This document shows, piece by piece, positions 32,971 through 36,114 of a DNA stretch of 36,114 bases; position 1 is the first letter of the stretch; every line of letters starts with the position of its first letter. The stretch is from positions 1-36,114 of the forward strand of contig JAEOTE010000065.1 in NCBI GenBank assembly GCA_016839945.1, read 5' to 3'. Both the position numbers and the translations under genes were made by a program. The DNA comes from Candidatus Heimdallarchaeota archaeon. Its GTDB lineage: Archaea; Asgardarchaeota; Heimdallarchaeia; Heimdallarchaeales; Heimdallarchaeaceae. The notes beneath the pieces are model-generated. The model did no database searches and was not told the origin of the DNA. It saw only the letters and a list, made by a program, of their open reading frames with translations.

Positions 32971-34188
32971 GTGAAATCTTTACTTGAACCTATAGAATAT
33001 ATCAGTACTAATTTCGGACCTAGAATTGCTGGATCAGATGCTGATTATAAAACAATAGATTATATAGAAAAACAATTTCTCTCATTTACACCAAATGTAA
33101 TGACAGAAGAATTCAATGTTGTTGGTAGGTCTCTTCAGTTTCTGATTCAATTTCTTGTTTGGGGATATTTTGTATCTACGTTATGCTATTTCTTTTATGC
33201 ACCTCTGGTACCAGTTCTAACCATCATAAAGCTTCTAATTTTTTATTTAGCAAGATTTAAAGATCGCAATCTTGTTAATTTGTTTGTAAAAAAGGCAAAA
33301 ACAAAGAACATAATAGCTATATTTGAGCCTACAGTTGAAAAAAAGAAATTAGTTATATTCTCTGCACATCATGATTCTGCATTCTACATGCCATTATTTG
33401 AGAAGAAAGTAAAAGAAGTAACAATAATTCAGAATAGCGCAATTGGCGGTATGATACTACTCTTAATATCTGGAATTTGGAAAGCTATTTCTTATTTTGT
33501 CCCTGCTGCTGGTATTTTAAGACTTTTTGATTATTCTTTGGGTACTCTAACAGTATCATGGTTCCTTCTACCTGATATTCTTTTTCTTATTTCTCTCGGT
33601 GGTTTAGGATTCGCTTTTTATTTTCTAAAGAATATGGTAACAAAAACCCCTGTGGTTGGAGCAAATGATAATTTGTCCTCAATAGCTGTATTATTTTCTC
33701 TAGGAGAATATTTGAAGGAAAATCCTCCTCAAAATCTAGAGATACGTTTAATCTCATTTGGTGGAGAAGAACCTGGAATGGTAGGAAGTACTTTCTATGT
33801 TAAGAATAATTTAGGAGAACTCAAAGAAGCTATAAACATAAACTTTGAAAATCTGGGGAGTGGAAAATTAGGCGTTATTGAGAAAGAGAAAGATAACAAT
33901 ATCAAACATGATATAGAACTAGTTAGATTTTTACAGAATATAGCAAATAAGAACGGTTTTGAGCTTCCATCTAAAAAAATTCACTATGGCAATACAGATG
34001 CAGGAAGTTTCTCAAAAAAGAATATTATTGCAACAACAGTTTTTTGTTATAACAAAGAGGATATTTTTGATTTATGGCATTCAACAGATGATATAGTAGA
34101 CAATATAGATGAAAATATTCTAGGAGATGCTTTTGAATTTTCATTAAAAATTATTGAGGAAATCGAAAAAGAGAACTTAAAGAAGTAA
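32971..34188 (+). CDS. Membrane-embedded M28-family zinc peptidase
   Basis: This 405-residue protein has the M28 di-zinc site: His133 and Asp135 (SAHHDS), Asp233 (GANDNLSS), Glu266-Glu267 (GGEEPG) and His370 (WHSTDD). The ligand that is normally Asp in N-L-D-M-x-G is Glu293 (INFENLG), a conservative change. Hydrophobic helices lie at about 55-75, 77-95, 152-175 and 193-220. The last two interrupt the peptidase domain between the first and second ligands, so the domain is threaded through the membrane. The start is GTG 32971. A TATA-like TTTAAATA (32942-32949) lies 26 nt before it, so the mRNA is probably leaderless. Confidence 0.85.
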   Translation: MKSLLEPIEYISTNFGPRIAGSDADYKTIDYIEKQFLSFTPNVMTEEFNVVGRSLQFLIQFLVWGYFVSTLCYFFYAPLVPVLTIIKLLIFYLARFKDRNLVNLFVKKAKTKNIIAIFEPTVEKKKLVIFSAHHDSAFYMPLFEKKVKEVTIIQNSAIGGMILLLISGIWKAISYFVPAAGILRLFDYSLGTLTVSWFLLPDILFLISLGGLGFAFYFLKNMVTKTPVVGANDNLSSIAVLFSLGEYLKENPPQNLEIRLISFGGEEPGMVGSTFYVKNNLGELKEAININFENLGSGKLGVIEKEKDNNIKHDIELVRFLQNIANKNGFELPSKKIHYGNTDAGSFSKKNIIATTVFCYNKEDIFDLWHSTDDIVDNIDENILGDAFEFSLKIIEEIEKENLKK

Positions 34189-34199
34189 TAGATATTTCG

Positions 34200-34206
34200 A
34201 AAAAAA
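34200..34206 (-). terminator. T-run after the initiator tRNA
   Basis: On the minus strand seven T follow the encoded CCA within 4-10 nt, a simple archaeal-type stop for the tRNA transcript. Confidence 0.5.
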
Positions 34207-34209
34207 TAA

Positions 34210-34320
34210 TGGTAGCGCCTGGTGGACTTGAACCACCGATCTTCGGGTTATGAGCCCGACGGGTTTTCCATGCTTAGGGATCATGTGGAGAACCATCCAC
34301 ATAATTTACCCCAAGGCGCT
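34210..34320 (-). tRNA. Initiator tRNA-Met (CAU) with about 33-nt insertion in the D-loop
   Basis: The gene reads AGCGCCT/AGGCGCT for the acceptor stem, with GGGT/ACCC for the D stem. The anticodon arm is TCGGG-CTCATAA-CCCGA and the T arm GGTGG-TTCAAGT-CCACC, followed by discriminator A and an encoded CCA. The A1-U72 pair and the three G-C pairs next to the anticodon loop are archaeal initiator marks. The D-loop is 43 nt instead of about 10. Removing about 33 nt (roughly 34274-34306) leaves a normal loop AGCATGGAAA. The extra piece contains a 7-bp hairpin, ATGTGGA-TGGTTC-TCCACAT, and its flanks can pair (GGGGT with ATCCC), as expected for a substrate of the archaeal splicing endonuclease. A TATA-like TTTAAAAG lies at about 34350-34358. 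Confidence 0.92.
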
Positions 34321-34491
34321 AATCACTCATTCCCTTTACACATTCTTAATCTTTTAAACCTTTGTTTCTGTCATACGTTTTTTGCGGTGAAAGTTCTTCT
34401 AGTTTTATAAGAATGCAATAAAGCAAATTTAGAATGTCAAAAACAGTTTTATGGAAAACTTCATAACTTTTTCCACAAACTCTAGTAATAA

Positions 34492-35304
34492 ATGTTTCAA
34501 TCAACTGATGAATCAAGGTTTGTTCAGAAAGAAAGGATAAGGATATACACAATATTTGTCCTTCTGTTGATTGATGCAATAGTCTATTATGTTCCTTATC
34601 GTAACAATGTTTTGATTGGAAATCTTTTTGGTATTAGTCTATGGTTTTATTTCGGGATTTTGAATGCATTGCTAATTATTCTTGTTTACATGTTTGTCAA
34701 AGGCGAAGTAATTCTTGATTTTACTTCTCAAGAATTGATTTTTAATGAATTCAAAAGAAGTAAGAAATGGTCATTTTCAAAACTATTAGGTGTTTATCTT
34801 TTAGCTTATGAAGGTGAGTATCTTATCCGAATAAGGCAACAAAGATTACAAACACTTGATATCAGAGTAAAATTTGAGCAAGCATATTTATTAGTGGATA
34901 AATTTGAGGAACTGGGATATAGTTTTGTTACTGTACGACTAGATAAACCAAAACGATTATCCTACACATTCCCAATTCTTCTTTCTAAATATGAAAAAAA
35001 ACCTAATGGTTTCAATCCTGAAATTCCAGAGTGGTATAGAGGAATTACTCTACGAACAAAATTACTATCTATAACCTTATCTCCTTTAATGTATATCATA
35101 AGTGCTACATTGATTGTAAGAATTCCATACCTCCTTGAAGGATTATCTTTTACTAAAGGAATAGTTACATTCATCTATGCTCTTACAGCTTTTATTCTAT
35201 TTGATGGAGGTTTATATTTCCTATTTGGAATATCATTCTTGGTATTTATAGCAAAAAGCATAAGCAAAATCACATCACGATTACACTCAAGCGACAATCC
35301 CTAA
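34492..35304 (+). CDS. Membrane protein with a cytosolic-type middle domain, unknown function
   Basis: This 270-residue protein is unrecognised. Two helices near the N-terminus (about 16-34 and 40-68) are followed by a soluble region at about 70-170. That region consists of short strands (VILDFTSQELIFNEF, WSFSKLLGVYLLAYEGEYLI, QRLQTLDIRVKF) and could be a PH-like fold. Two or three helices follow at about 185-208 and 218-260. A bacterial PH-like domain between helix pairs is a known layout in envelope proteins, so this is a reasonable but weak guess. No partner gene is evident. Confidence 0.7.
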   Translation: MFQSTDESRFVQKERIRIYTIFVLLLIDAIVYYVPYRNNVLIGNLFGISLWFYFGILNALLIILVYMFVKGEVILDFTSQELIFNEFKRSKKWSFSKLLGVYLLAYEGEYLIRIRQQRLQTLDIRVKFEQAYLLVDKFEELGYSFVTVRLDKPKRLSYTFPILLSKYEKKPNGFNPEIPEWYRGITLRTKLLSITLSPLMYIISATLIVRIPYLLEGLSFTKGIVTFIYALTAFILFDGGLYFLFGISFLVFIAKSISKITSRLHSSDNP

Positions 35305-35352
35305 AAAATAAGTAGAGAAAAATTAATGTGCCCCTCTTCTTTTATAATGATA

Positions 35353-35907
35353 ATGAAAGAATTTTCAGGTATACTAATTTCAAGTGCAAGAACCTTGGAA
35401 CGAAATTCCTCAAGTGAAATGTTCTACTTGCTATCAGAGATACTAGATTATGAAAACGTCGATGTAAAACCTGTTATAGATATCTCTGGATTATCTATAG
35501 CAATTTTCTCTGAAAATCCAATTTTAACATTAGAGAAGATTAAAGCTGAAATTGAGAAAGATAATTCGGTTTTACAGTACTCACTTAAACTTGTACCTAT
35601 TCAATATAGAACAAACTCTTCAATTGAAGAGATGGAAGAAGTCATGGTAATTTTTAATGAACAAATAGGAGAGGACGATACTTGGAGAATCACCCTCCGA
35701 AGAAGACATTCTCAATTATCTAGGGATGAGATAATTCACTCTTTAGCTGCAATTATGACAAATGGTAGTGTAAGGCTAGAAGATCCTGATTATTACATAA
35801 TTGTTGAAATCTTGGGAAAATGGTCCTATTTATCCCTTTCTCCAATATCAGAGATATCTGTTTCACATTACATTTCTGATCAAAAAAAAGATGAGTTTAC
35901 TTTTTGA
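35353..35907 (+). CDS. THUMP-domain protein (Tan1-like, probable tRNA acetylation factor)
   Basis: The protein is about 184 residues. The C-terminal half fits the THUMP RNA-binding domain: WRITLRRRHSQLSRDEIIHS, then LEDPDYYIIVEILGKWSYLSL. The N-terminal half (GILISSARTLERNSSSEMF) fits the ferredoxin-like part that precedes THUMP. There is no methyltransferase or thiolation domain, so it resembles Tan1/THUMPD1, which presents tRNA to the enzyme that makes N4-acetylcytidine. I prefer ATG 35353 (MKEFSG); ATGs at 35347 and 35326 are in frame. The role is inferred from domain architecture. Confidence 0.75.
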   Translation: MKEFSGILISSARTLERNSSSEMFYLLSEILDYENVDVKPVIDISGLSIAIFSENPILTLEKIKAEIEKDNSVLQYSLKLVPIQYRTNSSIEEMEEVMVIFNEQIGEDDTWRITLRRRHSQLSRDEIIHSLAAIMTNGSVRLEDPDYYIIVEILGKWSYLSLSPISEISVSHYISDQKKDEFTF

Positions 35908-35986
35908 ATCAGTTATTGAAATATAATTAAAAAAAATAAAGAAGAAAGATTTTAACTTTCCATTTTACTTAGAGGTCTCTGATTTT

Positions 35987-36114
35987 TTAAAGGTCTCTTG
36001 CGGAAACGGTTTTTCTTCCGTTAGCTTTAGCTCTTCCAGCTGCTATTTTAACCATTTTAGCAATCTTTTCGTCTAAAGCTTTTAGGAGGTCTCCACCAAC
36101 CTTATAATCACCGA
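35987..36114 (-). CDS. C-terminal end of a histone-fold-like small protein (partial)
   Basis: The last 41 residues of a gene entering from the right edge are visible: GDYKVGGDLLKALDEKIAKM and then AGRAKANGRKTVSARDL before the stop. A central helix, a short basic loop and the (R/K)xxGRKTVxxxDL ending match archaeal small histone-fold proteins of the DUF1931 type and are close to true archaeal histones. It probably binds DNA. The N-terminal part lies outside the window, so true histone and DUF1931 cannot be told apart. Confidence 0.6.
   Translation of the reverse strand, partial: GDYKVGGDLLKALDEKIAKMVKIAAGRAKANGRKTVSARDL

Noticed and set aside
34222..34410. Open frame across the tRNA gene
   Set aside because: It consists of reverse-strand tRNA sequence.

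Overview
The window is AT-rich and reads as chromosomal DNA from an archaeon. It has an SBDS/exosome/L37Ae gene string, archaeal Brix and Pcc1 proteins, an archaeal clamp-loader large subunit, an archaeal-type initiator tRNA and the end of a small histone-fold-like gene. Several first genes of transcription units have a TATA-like box about 25 nt before the start codon, suggesting leaderless mRNAs, while internal genes carry GGTGA or GAGG ribosome sites. A RING finger on a Dna2-like enzyme and the mix of bacterial-type genes (MutM, EutA, GGT, DDAH, family 5 binding protein) would fit an Asgard (Promethearchaeota) lineage, possibly of the Heimdall group. That placement is inference; no rRNA is present to settle it.

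Layout. 1-4571 (minus): start of a probable membrane sugar-phosphate transferase, a coiled-coil/Pro-rich protein, an M28-like aminopeptidase, then overlapping mutM and a THEP1-type NTPase. 4641-9220 (plus): SBDS, Rrp4, Rrp41, Rrp42 and L37Ae packed tightly, then Brix and Pcc1, covering RNA processing, ribosome maturation and tRNA modification. 9213-12891: a TIM-barrel isomerase-like protein divergent from a dimethylargininase-type enzyme, then a secreted nuclease behind a symmetrical control region. 13028-16090: a membrane protein, RfcL, and a minus-strand phosphoribosyltransferase plus small helical protein. 16225-21829: a TrmB-like DNA-binding protein with a very long coiled coil, a ferredoxin and the Dna2-RING protein.

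21898-26672 (minus) holds a secreted, apparently circularly permuted family 5 solute-binding protein and an ABC-type module of one ATPase with a zinc ribbon and two unfamiliar membrane proteins. EutA stands divergent from this module, without EutB or EutC in view. Then come a gamma-glutamyltransferase, a surface-anchored unknown protein, and a TetR regulator divergent from a small unknown gene, with matched operators over both start sites.

32337-36114 contains a probable unannotated structured small RNA with its own promoter, a 59-residue protein, a membrane M28 peptidase, an initiator tRNA-Met interrupted by about 33 nt in the D-loop, a membrane protein, a THUMP-domain protein and the 3' end of a histone-fold-like gene.

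The most unusual items are the permuted binding protein with the nearby ABC module, the Dna2-RING fusion, the D-loop intron in the initiator tRNA, the putative small RNA at 32471-32560, and the TetR divergent switch.
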